Assembly (NCBI GenBank): GCA_028819675.1
Contig: JAPPKT010000403.1
Location: 1-36,953, forward strand
From: Caldilineaceae bacterium
GTDB lineage: Bacteria; Chloroflexota; Anaerolineae; Caldilineales; Caldilineaceae
DNA length: 36,953 nucleotides
Reading direction: 5' to 3'
Part shown: positions 8,296 through 15,493 of the stretch, piece after piece
Layout of the letters: every line of letters begins with the position of its first letter
Numbering within the stretch: the stretch's first letter is position 1
Notes under the pieces: model-generated
The model's database searches: none
What the model saw: the letters and a program-made list of their open reading frames with translations, nothing else
What the model was told of the DNA's origin: nothing
Translations under genes and position numbers: made by a program

Positions 8296-8415
8296 TCAAT
8301 CAAGTGCAAGTGCCGCGACACCCATTCCCACACCCTGCCAGAACACCCCTTCAAGCCAGATACGCCAGTCCACCATCTTGAAGACAAGCTTGAGCTTCCT
8401 GAACACATCGTTCAT
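8296..8415 (-). CDS. Putative 39-aa mini-protein, amphipathic/membrane-active
   Basis: ATG at 8415 is preceded on the minus strand by GGGAGAAG, and TGA lies at 8296-8298. The peptide begins MNDVFRKLKLVFKMVDWRIW, a basic aromatic amphipathic helix, followed by LEGVFWQGVGMGVAALALD, a glycine/alanine-rich hydrophobic stretch. It could be a membrane-associated peptide. A REP-like copy and a strong hairpin follow within 3 and 94 bp, so it has the shape of a complete small gene. There is no family assignment. Confidence 0.45.
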   Translation of the reverse strand: MNDVFRKLKLVFKMVDWRIWLEGVFWQGVGMGVAALALD

Positions 8416-8530
8416 AGCAGCTTCTCCCTAAACCCAGCCGCTAACTGAACTCAGGCACGCATACCTACACCATGGAATCCCCTCCCATGTCAGGCTGATA
8501 TATGCAGGTCAACTCCTCGCCTCTCTGAAG

Positions 8531-9769
8531 TTACTCGTCAACCTCTATCCACAGCTCTTCCACGCCCCGCAGCACAATCTGGTTTCTGTATTTGGGTTCA
8601 GACAGCAGTTGTATCGAAGGGAAGCGCGCAAGCAGGCCGGCGAAGGCGAGCCGCGCTTCCAGCAGCGCCAGAGGCGAACCGAGGCAGTAGTGAATGCCGC
8701 GGCCAAAGGAGAGGTGGCTCTTCTCCTCGCGGCCGATATCCAGCATACTAGGGGCCGCAAAGATCGCCGGGTCCCGGTTTGCGGCCCCGACCAGGATCAG
8801 GACTTTCTGTCCCGCCCGAAGCCGCCTACCGTTGAACTCCATGTCCTCGAGCACGACCCGAATGATGAGCTGAACCGGGCTGTCGTAGCGGAGCAGCTCA
8901 TCGATGGCGGTATCCAGCAGTCCGGGATTGTCCCGGAGCCGCTGAAGTTGCGCTGGATTCTTGAGCAGCGCCAGCATGCCGTTTCCTATCAGGCTGCGGG
9001 TCGTTTCATTGCCCGCCACCAACAGCAGCATCAGCGTCCCCAGGAGCTCGTCGTGGGAAAGTCTTTCACCCTCCTCCTCAACAACCAGCAGAGCGCTGAG
9101 GAGGTCGTCCTCGGGGCGCCGCCGGCGCTCTGCAATGATATTCTCAAAATACTTCACTATCGCATCAGAAGAACGCTCTACCCGCCCTATCTCTTCGTGA
9201 CTGAGTATGGGTTCAACCGCCAGCGCGATATCGTTTGACCAGACATTGAACCGGTCGCGATCCTGTGCCGGAATGCCCAACATCTCAGCGATAACTATGA
9301 CCGGCAAGGGGAAGGCGAATTCACTGATCAGGTCGAATCTTTTCTTGTCGGCCAGGTCGTTCAGAAGCGCCTCCACAATCTGCTGGACGCGCGGAGCAAG
9401 CGCGGACACGGATCTCGGCGTGAAGGCCTTCGACACCAGCGACCGCAGCCGGGTGTGATCGGGGGGGTCGAGATCCAGCATCGTCCTGTACGGCGCATAC
9501 TCGAGCTTGTTCTCCCCGCTGGAAAAACGCTTGGAGTCCAGCAGTACGGTCTGCGCATCTTCGTACCCGGTCAGTGCCCACGCGTTGACAAGCCTCATGC
9601 GGTGAACCGGGTCCTTGCGGCGCAAGCGCTCATACAGTTCGTACGGATTGGCCCTGACGGCGCTGGAGGTCAGGTCAAAGCTGATCCCGGACTCCAGACG
9701 TTCCCAGGCCAGCAGTATCCCCTTTGCAAGTGGCGTCAATACATTGCGAACAACCCCTGGTATCGCCAT
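8531..9769 (-). CDS. Cytochrome P450
   Basis: A haem-thiolate monooxygenase. ATG 9769 was chosen because GAGAAGAGGGTGACG stands just before it. The frame stays open to 9886, but that extension is translated REP-like repeat. The 412-aa length is normal for soluble bacterial CYPs. Visible motifs: I-helix AGNETT (oxygen activation), K-helix ExxR in DELLR, and haem loop FGRGIHYCLG with the axial Cys at about residue 362. Upstream, LDPPDHTRLRSLVSKAF is the conserved helix-C region. The substrate is unknown, and no ferredoxin or ferredoxin reductase gene is in the window, so redox partners must come from elsewhere. Confidence 0.95.
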   Translation of the reverse strand: MAIPGVVRNVLTPLAKGILLAWERLESGISFDLTSSAVRANPYELYERLRRKDPVHRMRLVNAWALTGYEDAQTVLLDSKRFSSGENKLEYAPYRTMLDLDPPDHTRLRSLVSKAFTPRSVSALAPRVQQIVEALLNDLADKKRFDLISEFAFPLPVIVIAEMLGIPAQDRDRFNVWSNDIALAVEPILSHEEIGRVERSSDAIVKYFENIIAERRRRPEDDLLSALLVVEEEGERLSHDELLGTLMLLLVAGNETTRSLIGNGMLALLKNPAQLQRLRDNPGLLDTAIDELLRYDSPVQLIIRVVLEDMEFNGRRLRAGQKVLILVGAANRDPAIFAAPSMLDIGREEKSHLSFGRGIHYCLGSPLALLEARLAFAGLLARFPSIQLLSEPKYRNQIVLRGVEELWIEVDE

Positions 9770-9805
9770 CGTCACCCTCTTCTCTGTATGTATGCTTTTT
9801 CCAAA

Positions 9806-9900
9806 CCCGGCCGCCTTCCGTTCCACGTAGTCGTATGCAAGTTGGCTTGTCAGCCGGCTGCCCGCGGAGTATACGCTTGCGCGCACAGGGGGCTGGCCGC
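9806..9900 (-). repeat. REP-like element, copy 3 (minus orientation)
   Basis: On the minus strand it reads GCGGCCAGCCCCCTGTGCGC, then AAGCGTATAC, and ends GTGGAACGGAAGGCGGCCGG. It begins a few bases after the stop codon of the ribbon-helix-helix gene at 9905-10102 and lies between that gene and the P450. Confidence 0.85.
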
Positions 9901-9904
9901 ACGG

Positions 9905-10102
9905 TTAGTCTCTCTCGCGACCGCGCCTTATTTCCCGCACCAGTTTCTCAAACTCCGCTTGTGCATAGTCGAGATCGAACTGCCTCATGATCAAGTGTTC
10001 GATCTCCTTGGCCGGCGTCCACCCGTTGCGTGCAGCCGAACGCAACAGACGGCGGTATACATCCTCCGGCAGTTCGATCGCCACAACCCTCTTCCCGCTC
10101 AT
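9905..10102 (-). CDS. Ribbon-helix-helix (Arc/CopG-type) small DNA-binding protein
   Basis: A 65-aa product. N-terminal KRVVAIELPEDVYRRLLRSA gives the beta strand and first helix of an RHH fold, and GWTPAKEIEHLIMRQF the turn and second helix. The rest is a charged helix. Such proteins are commonly antitoxins or small autoregulators, but no toxin gene adjoins it. The only conserved upstream sequence (10103-10188) looks like the 3' end of an otherwise missing gene, since the same sequence precedes the RHH remnant at 35378. The cassette order (old gene end, RHH, REP element) is therefore duplicated. Confidence 0.7.
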   Translation of the reverse strand: MSGKRVVAIELPEDVYRRLLRSAARNGWTPAKEIEHLIMRQFDLDYAQAEFEKLVREIRRGRERD

Positions 10103-10188
10103 GCGTCACCATCCCATTGGAATCGCCACCGACAACACCCGGTCCTTCCCCGGCTTGCGATTTCCGGAACTCCTGTAACACCTGCCGC
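10103..10188 (-). pseudogene. 3' end fragment of an unknown gene preceding the RHH gene
   Basis: On the minus strand this reads as RQVLQEFRKSQAGEGPGVVG followed by a stop close to the RHH start. The same ending (RQVLQEFRKSQAGEGPDVVG) is seen in the plus-strand copy at 35275-35370, where about 16 further upstream codons survive. The conservation in one frame indicates a former coding sequence. The remainder is replaced here by unrelated repeat sequence. Confidence 0.5.
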
Positions 10189-10257
10189 CGTGTTCGCACC
10201 TTCGTACATGTCATACCGACGGACGGCAACATGCAGGCAGCCCGGCGACTGACCTGC

Positions 10258-10385
10258 GGAACAGCGATCTTCAGGGCAGAGAAATCTCTGATGAAGCCGT
10301 TCGCGTTGCGCTTCGCAAAGCGAACAGTGTCCTGCACACCATTGGGGGGATCTTGTGAACGGGGCTTACGCGGCCATATGCAGTC
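10258..10385 (-). repeat. Dispersed repeat B, copy 1
   Basis: The minus strand shares long words with 33206-33330: AAGCCCCGTTCACA, CGCAACGCGAACGGCTTCA, GATTTCTCTGCCC and GAAGATCGCTG. It contains a palindromic core GTTCGCGTTGCGCTTCGC followed by AAAGCGAAC. Function unknown, non-coding. Confidence 0.75.
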
Positions 10386-10441
10386 GCTGATTTGAGGCGT
10401 GCATGGGCCGGACGATCCTGATTCTACCATTATCCGGAAAT

Positions 10442-10507
10442 TGACACAATAATGATATGGAAAAACTGTTGGATTACATAAAAATGACGCCTTAATACTG
10501 GTATAAT
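10442..10507 (+). promoter_or_regulatory. PhoB-like operator/promoter B upstream of HdeD-lipoprotein operon
   Basis: Repeats are TGACAC at 10442, TGATAT at 10453, TTACAT at 10474 and TGACGC at 10485, with spacings of 11, 21 and 11 bp exactly as in copy A. The -10 box is TATAAT at 10502-10507, 17 bp after the last repeat start, with no -35 consensus. The HdeD start is 110 bp downstream. The flank conserved with copy A extends left to 10389, where copy A meets a kinase gene. Here that side holds repeat sequence instead. Confidence 0.8.
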
Positions 10508-10617
10508 TAAATATTTGCGGGCGGGCGGTTGGGGGTTGTTATAGACAGGCGACATTTCGATTGGCCGGTTCGGCGCCTTGCTTCCTTGAATCTCAGCCGC
10601 GTGAGAAGGAGACAACG

Positions 10618-11172
10618 ATGGCAATAACGCAGCAGCAGTCGGTAACGATGCAATCTTTGTGGTGGATGTCCTTGGTTCGGGGGGTACTGCTCGTCCTGTT
10701 CGGCGTGGTGATGCTTGTCCTTGGACGCGGCGTCACCCTGATTGCGGCGATTCAGCTTCTGGGCGCCTACTGGTTGGTCGGCGGCGTCGTGGACCTGATT
10801 GAAGGCGTCATCGGCCAGGTGCAGGGTTCTCGAGTACGGGCGGTGATTGGCGCCGTGATCAGTATTGTGGCCGGGTTCGTGGTCGTCAGCTATCCCATCA
10901 TAAGCGGGATCCTGGCGAGCACGCATCTGACCATATTCATGGGGTTTGCGGCCGTTGTCGCCGGTGTGGCGCATATCTTTTCCCGCAGCGGCAGAAAGCG
11001 TTCATTGTGGGGCATCATCCTGGGCGTTCTCTATGTCGTGTTCGGCGTGGCGGTGGTTTTCAATCCGCTTATAACGCAGGCGATCGTGGTTCTTCTGTTG
11101 CCTTTCTGGGCGCTGATCACGGGCGGCCTGTCGATCGTGGGATCCTACCGGGTTCGGAGGGAGGTGGGCTGA
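10618..11172 (+). CDS. HdeD-family (DUF308) integral membrane protein
   Basis: AAGGAG at 10607 supports ATG 10618. The 184-aa product has six hydrophobic segments in three hairpins, the HdeD/DUF308 layout. Typical words are WWMSLVRGVLLVLFG at the start, a GRGVTL loop, GAYWLVGGVVDLIEG, and VVFNPLITQ near the end. HdeD in enterobacteria is tied to acid-stress resistance, but the biochemical role is not established. It is the first gene of a two-gene operon (the stop overlaps the next start as TGATG) behind operator B. It is closely paralogous to 33654-34199 and more distantly to 12027-12581. Confidence 0.9.
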   Translation: MAITQQQSVTMQSLWWMSLVRGVLLVLFGVVMLVLGRGVTLIAAIQLLGAYWLVGGVVDLIEGVIGQVQGSRVRAVIGAVISIVAGFVVVSYPIISGILASTHLTIFMGFAAVVAGVAHIFSRSGRKRSLWGIILGVLYVVFGVAVVFNPLITQAIVVLLLPFWALITGGLSIVGSYRVRREVG

Positions 11173-11621
11173 TGGGCAGGAATCTGTGTCTGATTCTGGT
11201 CTCTCTTCTGCTGTCTGCGTGTGGGGCATTGCGAGCGCCTGATCCGTACTACCCGCCGGTTACGCCGGTAGCAGACCGCACCTTTGAAGAATGGCTGGGC
11301 GTTGCCAGGGAAGTTCCCTATGACGATCTGTTTCAGGATCCGGACCGGTATCTGGGGGAGATTGTTCGCTTTACAGGCGAAATCCAGGAAGTCATCGTGA
11401 CCGAGTCCGATACTCGATTTCAGATAGCGGTGACGTGGGGCGAGGCCTGGGAGGACTTTGTCTTTGTCCGTTACAGGGGTGCGGCAATGGAGCTTGCCAG
11501 AGGGCAGGTTGTCTCTTTTGTGGGCAGAGTGAATGGGACGATTGACTATATCCCCGTCTCCGGCCGGATGTCGACCTCTTTGGATATCTCGTCCTACGCG
11601 ATTCAAGTAGAAGCCGGGTGA
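11172..11621 (+). CDS. Small lipoprotein paired with HdeD (possible OB-like fold)
   Basis: ATG 11172 overlaps the HdeD stop codon, implying translational coupling. A signal peptide ends in lipobox LSAC with Cys17. The mature part (about 130 aa) begins with an adhesin-like PDPYYPPVTPVADRTFEEWL segment and then a strand-rich domain: GEIVRFTGEIQEV, then TRFQIAVTW, then GQVVSFVGRVNG. The spacing of these strands recalls OB-fold nucleotide- or ligand-binding domains, but this is pattern only. The paralogue at 34202-34639 is in the same position behind another HdeD gene. Likely membrane-anchored partner of HdeD (inference). Confidence 0.8.
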   Translation: MGRNLCLILVSLLLSACGALRAPDPYYPPVTPVADRTFEEWLGVAREVPYDDLFQDPDRYLGEIVRFTGEIQEVIVTESDTRFQIAVTWGEAWEDFVFVRYRGAAMELARGQVVSFVGRVNGTIDYIPVSGRMSTSLDISSYAIQVEAG

Positions 11622-11650
11622 GCATGGCAGTGAGTTGATCGCTGTAGACG

Positions 11651-11746
11651 CCTGGCCAGCTTTCTGTGCGCGAAAGCGTGTTACCCAGTGTCGGCAACAT
11701 AGTGTCAGCACAGACCATCACCTCCTGTGGAACGGAAGGCGGCCAG
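11651..11746 (+). repeat. REP-like element, copy 4
   Basis: CCTGGCCAGCTTTCTGTGCG at the left, AAGCGTGTTACCC in the middle, CCTGTGGAACGGAAGGCGGC at the right. It starts 29 bp after the lipoprotein stop codon, the same position relative to the operon as copy 6 after 34639. Confidence 0.85.
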
Positions 11747-11814
11747 GTATTCGGTCTGGGTTGGATCGAGTGGTTGAGATCTGCCCTTCGACAGTAGTTT
11801 CATCTCTGACAAAG

Positions 11815-11970
11815 GAGAACCTTGCGAAACGCTTCCTATTCATCGTCTTGCTTGCCGTGCTGATGGCCGCAGCATGCCTGCCACAGGAGCGATACATTCT
11901 CGTGTCGCCGTATCCGAGGACTTCGAGCAAGTGCAACTCGCAGCGCAAGTGAGCAGCCGGCGGAGCTGCT
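11815..11970 (+). pseudogene. Chimeric remnant: lipoprotein signal sequence joined to the 3' end of an M16 peptidase gene
   Basis: The frame KRFLFIVLLAVLMAAAC is a lipoprotein signal peptide without a start codon in frame (a TTG after AAAGGAG is one base out). It is followed by LPQERYILVSPYP, matching LPLERYILVSLYP at the very end of the M16 peptidase at 26417-29392. Nucleotide similarity to 29326-29420 continues past the former stop, including a GTGAGC hairpin region (GAGCAGC/GCTGCTC at 11950-11970). Only about 90 bp of the peptidase remains, so this is a deletion scar. Confidence 0.7.
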
Positions 11971-12026
11971 CGTCGGTCTGCGGCAGAAAGGAATCAGCAA
12001 CCAGAGGTTGGACAAGGAGAGAGAAG

Positions 12027-12581
12027 ATGGCACAAGAGAGCAAAAACGAAGAGCAGGCGCAGGCGTTGGGCCTGTGGTGGATGATGGCGGTTCGGGGCCT
12101 GTTGCTGCTGGTCCTGGCACTGATGATGTTCACTTGGGGCCGCGGCGTCACCTTGACGGCGCTGATTGAACTGATGGGGGTGTACTGGATATTCGGCGGT
12201 GTCTTTGACCTGTCTGCCGGCATACTGGGCCGGACGGATAGATCGCGCGTGTGGGCCATCCTGGGCGCGATCGTCAGCATGGTGGCCGGCTTTTTCGTCA
12301 TGGGCCACCCGGTCATCACCGGGATGATCGCCGGCTTTGGGTTGACCTATTTCATGGGGACGGCCGCATTTGTGATCGGGGCGGCTCAGATCTTTGAAGG
12401 GCGCAACGGCAAGAGGTCGCTCGGCAGCCTGGTCATGGGTATCTTCACCATCCTCTTTGGTCTGATCGTAATTTTCAACCCGCTCTTTACGCAGAGCGTG
12501 CTGTTCTTCATCATGCCGTTCTGGGCACTCCTGGCCGGCTTTGGGGCGATCGCAACATCGTTCCGGATGCGGTCTGCATAG
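12027..12581 (+). CDS. HdeD-family (DUF308) membrane protein, third paralogue
   Basis: AAGGAG at 12014-12019 precedes ATG 12027. The frame is open to 11874, but that extension is the peptidase remnant. The 184 residues have the same six-segment plan as the other two: LWWMMAVRGLLLLVLALMM, GRGVTL, GVYWIFGGVFDL, VIFNPLFTQ. It is more diverged from 10618 and 33654 than those are from each other. It has no visible PhoB-like operator of its own and no lipoprotein partner. It could be read from promoter B through the repeat at 11651 or from an unseen promoter. Confidence 0.88.
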   Translation: MAQESKNEEQAQALGLWWMMAVRGLLLLVLALMMFTWGRGVTLTALIELMGVYWIFGGVFDLSAGILGRTDRSRVWAILGAIVSMVAGFFVMGHPVITGMIAGFGLTYFMGTAAFVIGAAQIFEGRNGKRSLGSLVMGIFTILFGLIVIFNPLFTQSVLFFIMPFWALLAGFGAIATSFRMRSA

Positions 12582-12594
12582 GAAGGGAGCAACG

Positions 12595-12708
12595 ATGTTG
12601 AAAGTGCCGCATATGGCCAGGGCAAAGCACTGTTGTACAGGCCGCATGAACGTCTCAGTGGCGGTGCGTAATAAGAGGGATTCACACAGGAGGAGGAACT
12701 CTACATGA
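12595..12708 (+). CDS. Putative 37-aa upstream ORF overlapping the substrate-binding protein start
   Basis: GGAAGGGAG stands seven bases before ATG 12595, 13 bp after the HdeD stop. The frame ends with a TGA that overlaps the ATG of the next gene (ATGA at 12705-12708). The peptide contains a CC pair and a very basic end (RNKRDSHRRRNST). The overlap suggests translational coupling of the binding protein to this short ORF. The sequence itself shows no family features, and it may be fortuitous. Confidence 0.35.
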   Translation: MLKVPHMARAKHCCTGRMNVSVAVRNKRDSHRRRNST

Positions 12709-14057
12709 AGAAGCACCTGTCAACTGCTTGCATTTTGCTCGTTGTCCTGCTCGCGGCGGCCTGTGTACCGGTGCCTGCGGAGGCGCCCATGGCCGCGCAG
12801 GAGGCCATGCAGGCAGAGGAGGCCGCGCCCCCTGAAGCGCCAATGGAGATCGTTTGCGAAAACAGTTACGAAGGAGAGAGCCTGGTCATCTACCAGCAGG
12901 CGGGTCTGACCGGACCGCTGGCAACGCTCATGGGAACCGGCTTCATCAGCGGCACGCAGGACGCAATTGAGCAGATCAACGCGGAGGGCGGCGTCTGCGG
13001 TGTGATGTTGAGCGTGCGCGTGGAAGACACCCAGTACGCTCTCGAGCAGGAAATACAGATCTATGAGCAGTTCCGCGCGCAGGACCCCAAGCCTCTGTTC
13101 ATCACGACGGTCAACAGCGCGGCGACGATCGCGCTTAAGGACCGGGTAGTTGAAGACGAGATCGTCAACCTGGCCGCGGGGGTCCACTCGCACTCCCTCT
13201 ACAACCCGCCGGACGGCTACACGGTCGGCATGGTGCCGATCTACCCCGACCAGTTCGCAGGTTTCCTGCAGTTCGTGCACAGCAACTGGGCGGATATCAA
13301 ACCAGAAGGCGCCGCTGACACGATCACCGTCGGCGTTATCGGTTGGGCGAACGCTTTCGGGGCCGGCGCGACCACGCCCGAAGCACTGGCCTTCGCCGAC
13401 TCATTGGGAATCACCGTTCTGTCGCTTGAGGAGCAGCAGGTCAGCCCGTCCGCAGACGTGACCGGCCAGCTGCAGAACCTGCTTGTTAACGGCGCCAATG
13501 TCATCTACATGCAGTCCCTGTCATTCAGCATCGTCCAGGTCATCAGCACCCTGCACGCCCTCGGCTTTTACGATCAGGTGGTGCTGGGCAGCGTCAACTG
13601 GGGCATGAACCGCGACGTGCTCAATATTCTGGGCGAGAATGCGCCGCTTGCCGCCGGCTACTACGGTGTCTTCCCCTATCTGTGGTGGACCGACACCGAT
13701 ACGCCCGGCGTGCAGCGGGCGCTGGAGACATTTGCGGCCAAGGGCTACCCTGAACATGAAAAGGCGTTCACCTACCTGCTCCTCTACAGCACAATGTACG
13801 GGTTGGCCGACGTACTGACGGTGGCGTTGAACAATGTCGGCTTCGACGGCCTGAACGGGACCGAGTTCCTGAAGGCGATGCAGCAGATGGGGACGGTCAG
13901 CGCGGCCGGCGTCTTTGAGATGAATGTGGAAGGAAGCAACCGCGCGCCGAACAAGGCCCAGATCCGCCAGGCGCAGATGATGGAGGACAGCACTGTCGAC
14001 TTCGTCGTCGTCCAGGACTTCGTGACCTTGCCGGACACGCGGCCGGGGTCACGGTAG
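12705..14057 (+). CDS. ABC-type branched-chain amino acid/amide substrate-binding lipoprotein (type 1 periplasmic-binding fold)
   Basis: AGGAGGAACTCTAC leads into ATG 12705. The signal peptide has lipobox LAAAC with Cys20, then an Ala/Glu/Pro-rich spacer to about residue 48. The mature 400 residues follow the Leu/Ile/Val-binding-protein plan: LTGPLATLMGTGFISGTQDA near the start (the ligand-site loop and first helix), then EQINAEGGV, INSAAT-like VNSAATIAL, and a C-terminal half with SVNWGMNRDVL and MQQMG. No permease or ATPase genes are adjacent, so it may serve a remote transporter or act as a sensor domain. A Cache lipoprotein follows 88 bp downstream. Confidence 0.85.
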   Translation: MKKHLSTACILLVVLLAAACVPVPAEAPMAAQEAMQAEEAAPPEAPMEIVCENSYEGESLVIYQQAGLTGPLATLMGTGFISGTQDAIEQINAEGGVCGVMLSVRVEDTQYALEQEIQIYEQFRAQDPKPLFITTVNSAATIALKDRVVEDEIVNLAAGVHSHSLYNPPDGYTVGMVPIYPDQFAGFLQFVHSNWADIKPEGAADTITVGVIGWANAFGAGATTPEALAFADSLGITVLSLEEQQVSPSADVTGQLQNLLVNGANVIYMQSLSFSIVQVISTLHALGFYDQVVLGSVNWGMNRDVLNILGENAPLAAGYYGVFPYLWWTDTDTPGVQRALETFAAKGYPEHEKAFTYLLLYSTMYGLADVLTVALNNVGFDGLNGTEFLKAMQQMGTVSAAGVFEMNVEGSNRAPNKAQIRQAQMMEDSTVDFVVVQDFVTLPDTRPGSR

Positions 14058-14145
14058 GAACAGAGGCCGGTTTCCAGTAGCCGTTGACCGAATTCACGCC
14101 GGCGCACACCGGAACGCCTGCTTCACCACTTTGAGGAAAGAAACA

Positions 14146-15174
14146 ATGACAGACCATGCAGTTTCCCGACGCGCATTTGTCAAGACGGCAGCTGTGACGT
14201 CGTTAGGGATAGCCCTGGCGGCCTGCCGGCCAATACCCCCCATCGACGACGCTGGACCCGCCATGGGCCAGGTAACCGCCGCCCAGGTGACGGACCCCGA
14301 AAGCCTCAAAGCCTGGGTCCTCGCAGCCCACGCCGAAATCCAAAGGATCGCCACAAACCTGGACGAAGCGGCGAAGCTCAAGCAGTGGGTCAAAACGGAG
14401 GGCGACTGGAAATCCGGCTCGACCTTCCTCATCATCTTCGCCACGAACGGCAACGTCTACGCGCACGGGAACGACCGTGCCGCCGAAGACAGAAACCTGC
14501 TCGACGTCGAGGACGAACGCGGAACCAGGGTCGTCGAAGAACTCCTGGCGGCCGCTGCTCAAGGCGGCGGTTTCGTCGAATACGACGACGACGGACCGAA
14601 GACCGCATACGCCGTTCCGTTCAGACGACAGTTCGTGCTCGTCGGCGGCTACTCGCAGGACGTCTCCAATGTCCAAGTCCGCATCGCCGATCTCCCCAGG
14701 CCCGCGGTCACCGCCTCCGAAGTCGTGGACCGCGAGACACTCATCACCTTCGTCGAAGAGGCGGCCAGAATCTACCAGGAGGCCCTCAGGTTCGAAGGCG
14801 GTATCCCCCTCGTCGAGATCAAGAACGCCTTCCGGGTGGAAGGCGGGGACTGGAAGGCAGGCTCCATCTACCTGTATGTCGTGAGCGGCGGGGGCGTCAC
14901 CCTGTTTCACGGCACCGAGCCCTTTCGCGAAGGCAATCCCACCGACATGACCAGGACCGACGTCAATGGCGTGCCGTTCGCCGAGGAGTTGATCGGAGGC
15001 GCACGCCGCGAAGGCCGGAAGTTCTTGCGGTATCACTACGACGACCCCGCCATCGAAGGTGACGAGGACACCGGATCCCCCAAGCTCGGCTACGCCGTCA
15101 GCCTCCAGGTTGGCGCCTCCGACGAGAAGATGGTCATCGGCTCCGGCATCTATATCCCCATAGACGAGGAGTGA
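14146..15174 (+). CDS. Exported lipoprotein with two Cache-type ligand-binding domains (Tat signal)
   Basis: ATG 14146 follows TGAGGAAAG. The N-terminus has a twin-arginine motif (SRRAFVK) and lipobox LAAC with Cys27, so it is probably exported folded and anchored. The mature part has two similar halves (about 50-190 and 195-342). Each starts with a long helix (LKAWVLAAHAEIQRIA; LITFVEEAARIYQEAL), then GDWKSGSTFLIIF or GDWKAGSIYLYVV, a DERGTRVVEELL or DVNGVPFAEELI helix, and a final GGYS/GSGIYIP strand. This is the Cache-domain design seen in chemoreceptor and kinase sensors, but here it is free-standing. The ligand is unknown. Confidence 0.75.
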   Translation: MTDHAVSRRAFVKTAAVTSLGIALAACRPIPPIDDAGPAMGQVTAAQVTDPESLKAWVLAAHAEIQRIATNLDEAAKLKQWVKTEGDWKSGSTFLIIFATNGNVYAHGNDRAAEDRNLLDVEDERGTRVVEELLAAAAQGGGFVEYDDDGPKTAYAVPFRRQFVLVGGYSQDVSNVQVRIADLPRPAVTASEVVDRETLITFVEEAARIYQEALRFEGGIPLVEIKNAFRVEGGDWKAGSIYLYVVSGGGVTLFHGTEPFREGNPTDMTRTDVNGVPFAEELIGGARREGRKFLRYHYDDPAIEGDEDTGSPKLGYAVSLQVGASDEKMVIGSGIYIPIDEE

Positions 15175-15181
15175 CCCCCGG

Positions 15182-15373
15182 CGCAACATCATCGTTGAAC
15201 TTCCCGGTCAGGGTGAAGATGTGGTCATCCGCAGCGCACACGACGACGCCGGAGTGAGCGTGCTGCTGACGCGGGCAGAGAGGCTGGCGCAACCGCCCTG
15301 GTCGAACGAGATGGTGTCGGACCTTCCGTTCACACTGCGATCTGTCGCCTTCCGTTCAGAGGATACGGGACTG
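15182..15373 (+). pseudogene. Remnant of an M28-family zinc aminopeptidase
   Basis: One frame reads NIIVELPGQGEDVVIRSAHD, then VSVLLTRAERLAQPP, then LPFTLRSVAFRSEDTGLNGS. This parallels the M28 core: (N)IIxELPG, GAHYDS, a helix of the GVAxLLExAR kind, and LxRTxRFVxFxAEExGLxGS. The first zinc His-Asp survives as AHDD, but the segment with the next Asp (usually DNASG) is deleted and the Glu pair is reduced to SEDTG. No upstream start or downstream half exists, so it cannot be active. It sits in the 319-bp gap between the two Cache lipoprotein genes. Confidence 0.6.
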
Positions 15374-15493
15374 AACGGCTCGGTGCAGGAATGTGCGGTA
15401 TGTCTTGTGGTACGCTACATCTGTACTCTACATCTATAGCCGTTTGGCCGTGTTGCACAGGCCCTCAAAGAAAGGCGTTACAGGAGAAAGTAA

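Noticed and set aside
9770..9886. N-terminal extension of the P450
   Set aside because: The extra codons are translation of REP-like copy 3, and a good ribosome binding site stands before ATG 9769.
14203..15192. 329-codon minus-strand frame opposite the Cache lipoprotein
   Set aside because: Low-complexity Gly/Asp/Val composition typical of antisense shadows, and no ribosome binding site.
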